DNA from: Elusimicrobiota bacterium
GTDB taxonomy: Bacteria > Elusimicrobiota > Elusimicrobia > UBA1565 > UBA9628
Reading direction: 5' to 3'
Length of the DNA stretch: 64,000 nucleotides
Assembly (NCBI GenBank): GCA_003452935.1
Contig: DMMY01000007.1
Location: 1 to 64,000 of the forward strand
Within the stretch, counting starts at the first letter, position 1, and each line of letters begins with the position of its first letter. Positions 1 to 8,221 of the stretch are shown piece by piece. The position numbers and the translations under genes were made by a program. Below the pieces are notes generated by a model. The model ran no database searches. It worked only from the letters and a program-made list of their open reading frames with translations, and was not told where the DNA came from.

Positions 1-105
1 GTAGTGCGTGATCGCCGCGGTCAGCGTGGTCTTGCCGTGGTCCACGTGCCCGATCGTTCCGATGTTGACGTGCGGCTTGGTGCGCTCGAATTTGGCTTTG
101 GACAT
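1..105 (-). CDS. tuf: Elongation factor Tu, N-terminal fragment
   Basis: Partial gene cut by the left window edge: the first 35 codons are read leftward from the ATG at 105-103. They encode MSKAKFERTKPHVNIGT followed by the G1 P-loop GHVDHGKT, which is diagnostic of EF-Tu, the GTPase that delivers aminoacyl-tRNA to the ribosome. It lies downstream of tRNA-Gly and tRNA-Thr on the same strand, the classic tRNA-tuf arrangement, and is probably cotranscribed with them from the promoter at 434-463. A GGAGACTGAG stretch just upstream of the ATG serves as ribosome binding site. Confidence 0.95.
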   Translation of the reverse strand, partial: MSKAKFERTKPHVNIGTIGHVDHGKTTLTAAITHY

Positions 106-184
106 GATCTCAGTCTCCTTGCATTCTTACGCCGGCTATGCGTCGCAAGACGGCGTATTGTAACAATTTGCGCTGCTAAAAACT

Positions 185-257
185 AGCTGGGAATGGGAAT
201 CGAACCCACGACCTTCTCCTTACCATGGAGATGCTCTACCGGCTGAGCTATCCCAGC
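185..257 (-). tRNA. tRNA-Thr (anticodon GGT)
   Basis: On the minus strand a full cloverleaf folds: a 7-bp acceptor stem beginning GCTGGGA, a D-arm AGCTCAGCCGGTAGAGC, an anticodon stem TCTCC/GGAGA with loop ATGGTAA (anticodon GGT), and a T-arm with GGTTCGATTCC. The CCA end is not encoded (AGTT follows). It sits between tRNA-Gly and tuf. Confidence 0.96.
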
Positions 258-282
258 GATGATGTGCTAAATTTCAATGAGC

Positions 283-356
283 TGGAGCGGGCGATGGGAA
301 TCGAACCCACGTAACGAGCTTGGAAGGCTCGTGTTCTACCATTGAACTACGCCCGC
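283..356 (-). tRNA. tRNA-Gly (anticodon TCC)
   Basis: Minus-strand cloverleaf with a perfect 7-bp acceptor stem GCGGGCG/CGCCCGC, anticodon stem CGAGC/GCTCG with loop CTTCCAA (anticodon TCC) and T-loop GGTTCGATTCC. Here CCA is encoded (positions 285-283), unlike the neighbouring tRNA-Thr. First gene of the tRNA-Gly, tRNA-Thr, tuf transcription unit. Confidence 0.96.
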
Positions 357-433
357 GTCCCGACCGCCAGCCCATAGACATTCCCATCGCTTGCCGGAAA
401 ATCCAGGGATTTGCGTCGGCGGGACTAAAAAGC

Positions 434-463
434 AGTATAGCGCATTCATGGAAAGGGTGTCAA
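434..463 (-). promoter_or_regulatory. Sigma-70-type promoter of the tRNA-tuf operon
   Basis: Reading leftward: -35 TTGACA (463-458), an 18-bp spacer and -10 TATACT (439-434), preceded by an A/T-rich stretch like an UP element. Predicted start is near 427, giving a leader of about 70 nt before tRNA-Gly. This is one of the best consensus promoters in the window. Confidence 0.8.
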
Positions 464-522
464 TAAAAATCCGACGAACCATCCGGACCAAAACCCCGCC
501 GATCCGTGGCCGGATTTAAGAT

Positions 523-540
523 ATAGGCCTAATGGCCTAT
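523..540. repeat. Short inverted repeat upstream of the transglycosylase gene
   Basis: A perfect 7-bp inverted repeat ATAGGCC/GGCCTAT separated by TAAT, about 20 bp upstream of the -35 element of the gene at 598. A related palindrome, TATAGGCCTATA, occurs at 44335-44346. It could be an operator or a small hairpin; function unknown. Confidence 0.35.
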
Positions 541-561
541 GCGGACCCAGGCCCCATGGCC

Positions 562-591
562 CTGACGCGGGCGGCATAAAAAGCTTATCCT
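562..591 (+). promoter_or_regulatory. Putative promoter placing the transcript start at the ATG (leaderless)
   Basis: CTGACG (562-567), an 18-bp spacer and TATCCT (586-591). Only six bases separate the -10 from the ATG at 598, so the mRNA would begin at or next to the start codon. No Shine-Dalgarno sequence is present. Confidence 0.4.
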
Positions 592-597
592 ATTAGC

Positions 598-1731
598 ATG
601 AGTATGATAAGTCTGCTCTTGATGACGGCCCTGGGCCTGGCGGCCCCGTCCTCGGCAAAGGTCTCGGCCTCAACCCAAGGCAAGGCCATAGTGGTGCGCG
701 ATCAGCTCCTGGTCTTGGGCGACGTCCAGGACTGGCAGGATTTCCTGGCCAAGGCCGATCCCTCTACCAAGGAGCAATTCGCTTCAGAGCTTGACGCCAT
801 CAAGGAGCTGGCCGCCGGGTCGCGAAGCGTGGAGGAGCTGCGGCCCGTGGAATTGCGCCTGGAAGCCTGGAAAAATGGGCTTAAGGAGGAGCTTTTCCCA
901 TTTCTCAGCGATTCCTGGACAGAGCCAGACGAATCGGTCCGTCTTGCCCAAGCCCAAGTCCAGGCCTTTGCCGAGCTGGAGAAGCTCCAGCGCCGGGCCA
1001 TCACCCAAAGGCATCAGAAATTTCTCGCGGGCCTGAAATTCAAAATAAGCGCAGCCCCTAACGAGGAAACCCTTAACGAAATTTTTGACAAAGCCGGCCT
1101 TTCCCGGCCCGCTCCCGTGGCCGCGACCGACCTGCCGCCTTCCTACCGCGGCTCAGCCGCGGCGGGTTCCGCCAAAGGCCTCAGGATTTACGACGTCCCC
1201 AGCCCCCTCTCCCTCGCGCCCGCGGATCGGTCCAGATTCGTCGGCGTCGCCGCATATCTCAGAAAACGAGGCGCCAGCCAGAAAATCATCGACCTGACCA
1301 TTCAGGAGGCGATCCGTCAGAAAGTCGATCCTCTCATAGTTCTATCCGTCATCAGCGGAGAATCCGAGTTCATCCCCGGCGCAACAAGTCCCGCCGGCGC
1401 CAGGGGCCTGATGCAGATCATGCCGGCCACGGGCAGAGCTTTAGGCGTCAAAAATCCAGGCCAACTTTACAATCCGCAAACCAATGTCCGGGCAGGCATA
1501 AGCTTCCTTAAGGATTTATGGGGACAATTCGCAAACATTTCTTTTTCCAGCCTATCGCGCATCGATCCGTTGGCCAACCGGGACGTAAAGAAAGCCATAG
1601 CCGCCTACAATGCCGGCCCCGGCGCCGTGGCCAGGTACGGAAACGTCCCGCCTTACCGCGAAACCCAGAACTACGTGGTCAAGGTTCTCAAGACCTACAA
1701 GCAGCTGCGCAGCGTTTATCTGCGCGGCTAG
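598..1731 (+). CDS. Secreted lytic transglycosylase (SLT domain)
   Basis: A 377-residue protein with a short signal peptide (residues 1-20, cleavage near PSSA-K), a charged, probably helical region (about 30-170), and a C-terminal SLT/goose-lysozyme-like domain. The domain shows the catalytic Glu in GESEF (E255), then GARGLMQIMP (about 267-276) and AYNAGPGAV near the C-terminus, the three hallmarks of family 1 lytic transglycosylases. It should cleave peptidoglycan glycan strands to 1,6-anhydro-MurNAc in the periplasm. The long N-terminal region is not one I recognise. The ATG at 598 is preferred because a -10-like hexamer lies six bases upstream. It converges with and overlaps the M20 gene by four bases. 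Confidence 0.9.
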   Translation: MSMISLLLMTALGLAAPSSAKVSASTQGKAIVVRDQLLVLGDVQDWQDFLAKADPSTKEQFASELDAIKELAAGSRSVEELRPVELRLEAWKNGLKEELFPFLSDSWTEPDESVRLAQAQVQAFAELEKLQRRAITQRHQKFLAGLKFKISAAPNEETLNEIFDKAGLSRPAPVAATDLPPSYRGSAAAGSAKGLRIYDVPSPLSLAPADRSRFVGVAAYLRKRGASQKIIDLTIQEAIRQKVDPLIVLSVISGESEFIPGATSPAGARGLMQIMPATGRALGVKNPGQLYNPQTNVRAGISFLKDLWGQFANISFSSLSRIDPLANRDVKKAIAAYNAGPGAVARYGNVPPYRETQNYVVKVLKTYKQLRSVYLRG

Positions 1732-2969
1732 TCCTTCCCGCCTGAAGTCTTCATCGCCGTCAAAGCGCAGACCTTGGCGTCGCCTATAAGGTTGTCGAGG
1801 ATGCAGGATTCGTTGGGCTGATGCGCGGTCTCCTCGAGCCTGGCCGACACCACGGCGGGCAAGCCCAGCCTGCGAAACACCGCGGCCACGGTTCCGCCGC
1901 CAATGCCCATGGGCTTGGCCTTGACCCCGTGGATTTCTTTGATAGCCTCGCTGATGAGACGCACGATCTCGGCGTCGAGCGGGGTCGGGGGCGCGGCCTC
2001 GGAGCGCTGGGCCGTCTCGAAGGCTATCTTGACGCCATACCGCTTTTCCACGGCCTTGGCCAGCTTCCGGATCTCGGCCTCCACGGCCTTGAGCTTGTAT
2101 TGGGGCAGGACCCGGCTGTCGAAGCAGAACACGTCTTCCCCGGGTATGGTGTTGATATTGGGAACGTTGGCTTCCTTCTTGGTCGGCTCGAACGTGCTCA
2201 TGGGTGGAAAGTAAAGCTTGTCTTTCTTCGGGAACTTCTTATAAAGCCCCTGCAGCCGCGTCACCAGGTCGCTGGCGGCCTTGAAGGCATTGCGCCCTTG
2301 GTCCGGCATGGAGGCATGGCACTGCTTGCCGCGGGTCGTGATCTTGAGCCACCACAGCGACTTCTCGGCAATCTCCACCATGGACCCGTCGGCCTCGCCG
2401 CCGTCCGGGACCAGGAACATGTCCGCCTTGCCGAAAAGCTCGGGATGTTTCTCGGCCAGGTAGATGGCCCCGTAGTCCGAGCCGGTCTCCTCGTCAGCCA
2501 CGAACATGAGGGCCAGGTCCACCGGAGGCCGGTAGCCGCATTCCATCATGGCGCGCGCCGCGAGCATGCTGGCCACCACGGCCTGCTGGTTGTCCTCGAC
2601 CCCGCGGCCGTAGAGCTTGCCGTTTTCCACATGCAGGGTATAGGGGTCGGTCTTCCAAAGCTTGCGCTCGCCCGGAGGCACGATGTCGAGATGGGACATG
2701 ATCCAAAGGGTCTTTTTAGAGCTTTGGCCGCGCCAGCGCGCCACGATATTGGGACGGATGCCGTTCTTGGCCTGCTGATGCGGCGCGTTATACCACTGGA
2801 TGTCGTCGAACTGGAGCTTGCGCAGTTCCTGGTCCAGCCACACGGCCTTGTCGTGCTCGCCCTCCCCGCCGCTGGAAGGCGCGATGGCCGGGATGGCGGT
2901 CAGGCCGCGCTGCAGCTCAACGGCGTAGTCGCGATAGCTCTCGATCTTTTTAAGAATCTGCTCTTTCAT
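1728..2969 (-). CDS. M20 family metallopeptidase (dipeptidase/desuccinylase type)
   Basis: A 413-residue cytosolic-type metallohydrolase with the M20 metal-site series: SHLDIVPPG (H93, D95), the bridging Asp in GRGVEDN (D126), and DEETGSDYG (E160 catalytic, E161 ligand). A dimerisation insert follows, and a C-terminal His lies in ETAHQPNE. Length and order fit the ArgE/DapE/CPG2 clan; exact substrate (peptide, N-acyl amino acid) cannot be told from sequence. There is no signal peptide. A GGGAGAG motif precedes the ATG at 2969. It is monocistronic and convergent with the transglycosylase. Confidence 0.88.
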   Translation of the reverse strand: MKEQILKKIESYRDYAVELQRGLTAIPAIAPSSGGEGEHDKAVWLDQELRKLQFDDIQWYNAPHQQAKNGIRPNIVARWRGQSSKKTLWIMSHLDIVPPGERKLWKTDPYTLHVENGKLYGRGVEDNQQAVVASMLAARAMMECGYRPPVDLALMFVADEETGSDYGAIYLAEKHPELFGKADMFLVPDGGEADGSMVEIAEKSLWWLKITTRGKQCHASMPDQGRNAFKAASDLVTRLQGLYKKFPKKDKLYFPPMSTFEPTKKEANVPNINTIPGEDVFCFDSRVLPQYKLKAVEAEIRKLAKAVEKRYGVKIAFETAQRSEAAPPTPLDAEIVRLISEAIKEIHGVKAKPMGIGGGTVAAVFRRLGLPAVVSARLEETAHQPNESCILDNLIGDAKVCALTAMKTSGGKD

Positions 2970-3098
2970 GGAAATCTCTCCCTATGTATTCAAGGATGCG
3001 ACTAGTCTAGCAGATTCCTGGGGAGATCAAGCTGCCGCGGCGCCGCGCCCTGGCGTATCCCCAGGATCATCGGCTTATTTTTGGAATAGCTTCCCGCG

Positions 3099-4586
3099 TT
3101 ATTTCACCCGCAGATTGCGGGGCTTGGCAGGAGCGGCCGCGCTTGCGGACGCAGCGAATGACAAGGGATAGCCATTGGCATTGACATTATCCCCTTCATC
3201 GACGATATACAGATAAGCCTGCGCTCCCTGAGGAAAAGAACCCTTGTTGACCGAGAAAGTCACGGAACCGTCTGACCAGGCAGTCGGAATCTGGATCTCT
3301 CGGTGGGCGCAGTTGTCATAGACAGGCTTGTCTCCGATCTCTACGCGCGCGAATGAATTGTCTATATACATAGAATCAAGATGGAGCTTGATGGTGCTGC
3401 TGGGCCATGGATAATCAAAAACCTTGCTCCAATGCCCCGGGTCCATATCAGGAGTCACGGTCGACAAGACATCGCCGGTACAGACATAGGCCTTCGTGCT
3501 GTAATCGACTTTCGCGCCGGCTTTATAAGAGCCAGTCGGGGTCCAATGGTTATTGCCTCTTTTCTGGGACCAGAACCAGAAGGCCACGGCATCGATGTAA
3601 TCCGAAGACCTGACCTCGTGCCAATCATCCGTATTCTGATCAGGCGGCACGTTGGGATCTTTGATGCTATTCGATCTGGCCGCGTATCTTTTCCCATCAT
3701 ACCAGACAGCCGAAGGACTGGTGCCCTGGCCCGCAACCCAGGAGGGACTCACGGGAACAACGCTCTTATTAAGCGTCTTCCAGACCCCATATTTCGAATA
3801 CCCAGGCCCCACGATACAAAGCTTCTCACCGCCATTCTCCACGCCAGCGGTCCCTTGGTCTAATTGCATCTGGATGTTGTACCACCCTTGGGACTTGAAT
3901 ATATTGACGGAACTGGCCAAATCATTGCGAAACACCGTCCCGTTCAGCGTCACAGGTTTTGGCGTATAGACCGACACCATGATCTGAGAATTTTGCGGGG
4001 CATCGTTTTCCCAAAAACTCATATTCCTCGACGGCAGCACATAACTCGCATAACCCCAAGGCCAGGCAGCCAAGACCTGCGTGGGCATATGGATGAATTT
4101 CAATTGAGTGTTGATATTCTCATTCAAGGGGCTGTCGGAAAAATCAGTGTACAGCCAGAAATTCAAATAACTCTTATGCGTCTCCGCAAAGCCGGCATTA
4201 TCCTTATAGAATGTCCTGGACTCGCTTCCTTCGGACAAAGAATGCGTGCTGGGATGAATGCTGGCATCCAAGACATCCTGTCCCGGAATACGGGTGTTCT
4301 GTGAAGTGACCCTCGGCCACAACGTGTTGGCCCCGTCCCGCCACCAGCCAGAACTGGCTTCTTGGGCGGTCTTGCCAGCGTTGTTCTTGCCCCAGGTCTC
4401 AAACCTAAGAGGAGCCGCCTTGGTTTTGACGCCAAACCCATTGCCCGAGGCCGTCACGCTCTGGCCTTGAGACACAATAGCCTGACTCAGCGATGAGATA
4501 TTCGGCACGGACCAAGCTTCAAAAGGAAAAAGCAAAACGGCCAGCGACAGGCTGGCGCTTTTGAAGCTTATTTTATCCCGGAACAC
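3099..4586 (-). CDS. Secreted protein with IPT-like and carbohydrate-binding-like modules
   Basis: A 495-residue protein starting at a GTG (4586) seven bases after a GAGG ribosome site. Residues 1-27 form a signal peptide ending AWS-V. The segment after it (SLSQAIVSQGQSVTASG) resembles an IPT/TIG strand pattern. Two later segments, around VWYDGKRYAARS...WHEV and KVDYSTKAYVCTG...HWSKV, resemble the small aromatic CBM5/12 glycan-binding fold. The protein is rich in Trp, Tyr, Ser and Asn. I infer an extracellular glycan-binding role; no catalytic motif is visible. Base composition is clearly less G+C-rich than its neighbours, suggesting transfer. No partner gene is adjacent. Confidence 0.55.
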   Translation of the reverse strand: MFRDKISFKSASLSLAVLLFPFEAWSVPNISSLSQAIVSQGQSVTASGNGFGVKTKAAPLRFETWGKNNAGKTAQEASSGWWRDGANTLWPRVTSQNTRIPGQDVLDASIHPSTHSLSEGSESRTFYKDNAGFAETHKSYLNFWLYTDFSDSPLNENINTQLKFIHMPTQVLAAWPWGYASYVLPSRNMSFWENDAPQNSQIMVSVYTPKPVTLNGTVFRNDLASSVNIFKSQGWYNIQMQLDQGTAGVENGGEKLCIVGPGYSKYGVWKTLNKSVVPVSPSWVAGQGTSPSAVWYDGKRYAARSNSIKDPNVPPDQNTDDWHEVRSSDYIDAVAFWFWSQKRGNNHWTPTGSYKAGAKVDYSTKAYVCTGDVLSTVTPDMDPGHWSKVFDYPWPSSTIKLHLDSMYIDNSFARVEIGDKPVYDNCAHREIQIPTAWSDGSVTFSVNKGSFPQGAQAYLYIVDEGDNVNANGYPLSFAASASAAAPAKPRNLRVK

Positions 4587-4696
4587 AAAATCACCTCATC
4601 AAGCCTTGGCGCGGGGGTGCAAGCCACGCGTCGGAGCCCACGGCGGGCCGTAAACCCCGCCAACTTATAGCAAACAAGATACCTCTTTGTCGCGGG

Positions 4697-4724
4697 CTTA
4701 AGGTCGCAAATTTACGACCTTAAG
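4697..4724. repeat. Perfect 10-bp inverted repeat between divergent genes
   Basis: CTTAAGGTCG (4697-4706), an 8-base A/T-rich loop, and CGACCTTAAG (4715-4724). It lies between the divergent genes starting at 4586 and 4794, about 35 bp upstream of a TATAAT. Possible operator for one or both genes, or a hairpin; no T-run follows, so a terminator is unlikely. Confidence 0.45.
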
Positions 4725-4758
4725 ATTCCCATGGACACCTGAAGCCGCGTCTCTAGTG

Positions 4759-4764
4759 TATAAT
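4759..4764 (+). promoter_or_regulatory. -10 hexamer TATAAT upstream of the metallophosphoesterase
   Basis: A perfect TATAAT preceded directly by TG. No good -35 lies at normal spacing; TGGACA occurs 21 bp upstream. Predicted start about 4771, giving a leader of about 23 nt that contains GAGG before the ATG at 4794. Confidence 0.45.
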
Positions 4765-4793
4765 AGCGGTCCTGTCACCATGAGGCTGCCCTG

Positions 4794-5918
4794 ATGCTGC
4801 AGATGTTCGGCTTCATCTCCACGGTCGTCCTGATTTATCTGGGAATGCAGTATTACGTGGCTTTTTGGCTCATCCGCAACTTCCCTGGCCTGCCCGTCGA
4901 GCCGCGCGCGGTGCGCATCGCCGTTCTTCTCGTTTCCTTGAGCTTTCCTCTCTCCATGTATTGCTTGCGCTCCTATCGCGGCGCCTGGACCGGCTATTTC
5001 TCGTATCTTTCCTATATATGGCTCGGCATCGTCTTTATCTGGCTGACCTGCGCGACCATGGGGGACTTGGCCCTGCTCCTGGCCCGCCTCGGAGGCGCGG
5101 CACAGAGAGTCCGGCCCTTGATCGCGATTGCGGTCCTGGCCGCGGCGGCGCTTTCCAGCCTCTGGGCGACCTACAACGCCTATCGGCCGCCCCGGGAGAA
5201 ACACCTGGACATTCCTCTGCGCGATCTCCCCCCGGAGTTGGACGGCTTTACGATCGTGCAGCTTTCAGACCTGCATCTGGGCATAACCGTGCCCTTGGAG
5301 AAATTCTCCCGCGTCGTGCAGCGGGCCGTCCAACTGCGGCCGGATCTCGTGGTGCTCACGGGCGATATCCTCGACGCCGGCCTGCGCGGCGAAACCGACG
5401 CCGCGCGCATCGGCGCCGGACTCCAGGCCCGCTGCGGGGTGCTGGCCGTCCTGGGCAACCATGAGTTCTACCACGGCGTCGAAGCCTCATCCCGCGCTTT
5501 TCGCGACATGGGCGCGCGCCTGCTGCGCAATGAGGCGCTGTCCTTGCCGGGCGGCCTGCAGGTCGTTGGCATCGACGACATCAGGACCGCCGGGCTCTCG
5601 GCCCAGGACGTCTCCACGATCCTGGCCCGGCTCGACCCAACGCGGCCCTCGCTGCTGATCTCTCACCAGCCCCTGGACTTCGATGTCGCGGCGCGAGCCG
5701 GCGTGGGCCTGATGCTTTCCGGCCACACTCATGAGGGGCAGATCTTTCCATTCAATCTGATCGTGCGGCTTGTCTATCCCTACTTTCACGGCCTTTACGA
5801 AAAGGACGGCTCCTGGCTTTACGTCACGTCCGGAACCGGACAATGGGGCCCGCCCATGCGGCTTTTCACCCGCGCCGAGATCGTGCGCCTCACCTTGCGC
5901 CGCAGGGCCGCGCGTTAG
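4794..5918 (+). CDS. Membrane-anchored metallophosphoesterase (YkuE-like)
   Basis: A 374-residue protein: the first 130 residues contain about four hydrophobic segments. A calcineurin-like phosphoesterase domain follows with the full metal-site series: SDLHLG (D159, H161), GD (190-191), GNHE (221-224), SHQP and SGHTHEGQ. The active domain probably lies on the outer side of the inner membrane, as in YkuE/YaeI-type proteins that act on lipid-linked or small phosphoesters; substrate unknown. It ends a few bases before hom, whose probable -35 element lies inside this gene's 3' end. Confidence 0.85.
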   Translation: MLQMFGFISTVVLIYLGMQYYVAFWLIRNFPGLPVEPRAVRIAVLLVSLSFPLSMYCLRSYRGAWTGYFSYLSYIWLGIVFIWLTCATMGDLALLLARLGGAAQRVRPLIAIAVLAAAALSSLWATYNAYRPPREKHLDIPLRDLPPELDGFTIVQLSDLHLGITVPLEKFSRVVQRAVQLRPDLVVLTGDILDAGLRGETDAARIGAGLQARCGVLAVLGNHEFYHGVEASSRAFRDMGARLLRNEALSLPGGLQVVGIDDIRTAGLSAQDVSTILARLDPTRPSLLISHQPLDFDVAARAGVGLMLSGHTHEGQIFPFNLIVRLVYPYFHGLYEKDGSWLYVTSGTGQWGPPMRLFTRAEIVRLTLRRRAAR

Positions 5919-5924
5919 TACACT
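5895..5924 (+). promoter_or_regulatory. Putative promoter of the hom-thr-lysC operon (leaderless type)
   Basis: TTGCGC (5895-5900), an 18-bp spacer and TACACT (5919-5924). The GTG start of hom at 5931 follows after six bases and there is no Shine-Dalgarno sequence. The operon could therefore be transcribed as a leaderless mRNA. The -35 overlaps the upstream coding sequence. Confidence 0.4.
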
Positions 5925-5930
5925 AGCTGT

Positions 5931-7205
5931 GTGAAAACCGTCCGCGTCGCCGTCGCAGGCCTCGGCGTGGTCGGCTCGGAAACCGTCCGGTTGCTGCGCA
6001 GCCGGCGCGAAAGCCTGGCCCGCCGACTCAATGCCAAACTGGAGCTCGTCGCGGTCTGCGACCGCGCGATCCATTCCAAGGCCCGCGGCCTCCGCCTTCC
6101 CGCCAAGATCAAACGCTTCAGCGATCCCTCGCGCCTGGCCGCCTGCGGCGCGGACATCATCGTCGAGCTTCTCGGCGGCCTGCCCGCGCCCCGCAGCCTC
6201 GTCTTGGACTGCCTGCGCCGCGGCCGGCACGTGGTCACGGCCAACAAGCGCCTTTTGGCCCATTGCTGGCCCGAGTTGCGCCGCGCGCAGAGTCACGGCA
6301 GCCTCCATTTCGAGGCCAGCGTGGCCGGCGGCATTCCCATCCTCAAGGCCCTGGACCTCAGCCTGGCCGGCGACCGCATCGAGGCCGTCGGGGGCATACT
6401 CAACGGCACCACCAATTTCATACTCACGCGCATGTCCGAGGGTCTGGGAGCCTCGGCCGCTTTAAAAAAAGCCCAGGAACTGGGCTTGGCGGAAAGCGAT
6501 CCTTCCCGCGACCTCAACGGCCAGGACGCCGCGGACAAGGTCTCGGTTTTGGCCTCGTTGGTGACCGGCTCCTGGCAGAAACCGGACCGAATTGAAACCC
6601 AAGGCATAGAGGGCATCGAGAGCCAGGACATCGCCTTCGCGCAAAGCGTCCTGGGCCGGCGCATCAAGCTCCTGGGCATGGTCCGTCTCAAGGACCGCGG
6701 CGTCGAGGCCTTGGTCTGCCCCTTCCTAGTGCCCCTGGCCCATCCCCTGGCCGCGGTCCGAGACGAGTTCAACGCGGTCCTGGTCCAGGCCGCTTCCGCC
6801 GGCGAGCTCATGTTCTACGGCCGCGGCGCCGGGGCCGGACCGGCGGCCAGCGCGGTCATGGGAGATATCTGCGTCGCGGCGCGCGATATCCTTTCGGGAG
6901 TCCGGGCCGAGGCCGCAGCAGACCGCCACGCCGAAGCCAGGCCCGCGTCCTCGCCGTGGAGTTTCTATCTGCGCCTGGCCGCCTTGGACCGGCCCGGAGT
7001 TCTGAGCTCCGTGGCCTCGGTCCTGGGCCGCCGCGGCATCTCCATTTCCACCATCCATCAACCCGGCGCAACCGGAAGCCGCAGCGTCCCGATCATCATT
7101 ACCACTCATCCGACCTCGGCCGAGGATTTCTGCCGGGCAAAACGCGAGATACTGGCCCTTTCCAGCGTATCGCGACAACATATGATCATGCGCCTGCTGC
7201 CATGA
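5931..7205 (+). CDS. hom: Homoserine dehydrogenase
   Basis: A 424-residue NAD(P)-dependent oxidoreductase converting aspartate semialdehyde to homoserine. It has an N-terminal Rossmann motif VAGLGVVGSETV (residues 5-16), ANKRLL, the homoserine-dehydrogenase signature around GGILNGTTNFIL and SDPSRDLNGQDAADK, and a C-terminal ACT domain (about 345-424) with RPGVLSSVASVLGRRGISI, expected to bind threonine or another effector. The start is GTG. It is the first gene of a five-gene run with start/stop overlaps: its TGA overlaps the ATG of thrC. Feedback control via ACT is family knowledge. Confidence 0.95.
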   Translation: MKTVRVAVAGLGVVGSETVRLLRSRRESLARRLNAKLELVAVCDRAIHSKARGLRLPAKIKRFSDPSRLAACGADIIVELLGGLPAPRSLVLDCLRRGRHVVTANKRLLAHCWPELRRAQSHGSLHFEASVAGGIPILKALDLSLAGDRIEAVGGILNGTTNFILTRMSEGLGASAALKKAQELGLAESDPSRDLNGQDAADKVSVLASLVTGSWQKPDRIETQGIEGIESQDIAFAQSVLGRRIKLLGMVRLKDRGVEALVCPFLVPLAHPLAAVRDEFNAVLVQAASAGELMFYGRGAGAGPAASAVMGDICVAARDILSGVRAEAAADRHAEARPASSPWSFYLRLAALDRPGVLSSVASVLGRRGISISTIHQPGATGSRSVPIIITTHPTSAEDFCRAKREILALSSVSRQHMIMRLLP

Positions 7206-8221
7206 CCTCGCTGCTAGAACGCTGGCGCGACCGCCTGCCGATCACCGCGAAAACCCCCATCGTCACATTGGGCGAGGGCGCCACGCCGCTGATCCGCGCC
7301 GACCGCCTGGCGCGAGCCGCCGGCTTGGCCCCGGGCAGCGTGCATCTCAAATTCGAGGGAACCAACCCGACCGGTTCCTTTAAGGACCGGGGCATGACCC
7401 TGGCCATGTCCAAGGCTCAGGAAGAAGGCAGCCGAGGCGTGTTATGCGCCTCGACCGGCAACACCGCGGCCTCGGCCGCGGCCTACGCGGCCAAGGCCGG
7501 ACTGCGCTGCGTGGTCTTTTTGCCCCGCGGCGCCGTGGCCCTGGGCAAGCTCAGCCAAGCCATCATGCACGGCGCCGAGATCGTGGAGGTGCGCGGCAAT
7601 TTCGACGTGGCCCTGGCCGCGGCGCTGCGCATCGCCGCGGAGCGGGGATTCACCGTGGTCAACTCGTCCAACCCTTATCGCATCGAAGGGCAAAAAACAG
7701 CGGCTTTCGAAGTGGCCGAAGCCTTGGGCCGCGCCCCGGATTTTCAGTTCATGCCCGTGGGCAACGCGGGCAATATCACCGCCTATTGGAAAGGATATAA
7801 GGAACTAGGCGGGACCAGGCCGCGCATGATGGGTTTCCAGGCCGCGGGCGCCGCGCCCTTGGTCCTGGGCCATCCGGTCAAGAATCCCAAGACCGTGGCC
7901 ACGGCTATCCGCATCGGCGACCCCTATTCCAGGACCGGAGCCCTGGCCGCCCGCGACGAGTCCAAGGGCCTCATCGGGTCGGTCACCGACGCGCAAATCC
8001 TCGCCGCTTACCGTTTCCTCGCGAGGGAGGAAGGCGTATTCTGCGAGCCGGCCAGCGCCGCCGGCGTGGCCGGCCTGCTCAAGCTCGCGCGCCAAGGCCG
8101 CGGACCGAGAGGCAGCGTGGTCTGCGTGCTGACCGGGCACGGCCTCAAGGACCCGGAAACCCCGCAAAGATTTTCATATCCCAAACGCTCATATTCGCCT
8201 AAAGGAGACTTCAAACTTTGA
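7202..8221 (+). CDS. thrC: Threonine synthase
   Basis: A 339-residue PLP enzyme making threonine from O-phosphohomoserine. The PLP lysine is in NPTGSFKDRG (K61), followed by the CASTGNTAASAAAYAAKAG substrate/phosphate region. Its short length and single domain match the bacterial class II-like short form rather than the long E. coli type. The ATG at 7202 overlaps the hom stop (ATGA), so translation is coupled; a longer open frame upstream lies inside hom and is rejected. It ends in a TTGA overlap with thrB. Confidence 0.94.
   Translation: MTSLLERWRDRLPITAKTPIVTLGEGATPLIRADRLARAAGLAPGSVHLKFEGTNPTGSFKDRGMTLAMSKAQEEGSRGVLCASTGNTAASAAAYAAKAGLRCVVFLPRGAVALGKLSQAIMHGAEIVEVRGNFDVALAAALRIAAERGFTVVNSSNPYRIEGQKTAAFEVAEALGRAPDFQFMPVGNAGNITAYWKGYKELGGTRPRMMGFQAAGAAPLVLGHPVKNPKTVATAIRIGDPYSRTGALAARDESKGLIGSVTDAQILAAYRFLAREEGVFCEPASAAGVAGLLKLARQGRGPRGSVVCVLTGHGLKDPETPQRFSYPKRSYSPKGDFKL

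Noticed and set aside
3455..4304. Plus-strand frames of 68-160 codons antisense to the secreted glycan-binding-like gene
   Set aside because: No ribosome sites or motifs; the minus-strand frame has a signal peptide and continuous domain pattern.
6956..7201. N-terminal extension of threonine synthase
   Set aside because: Lies inside hom in another frame; the ATG at 7202 gives the family start and an ATGA overlap.
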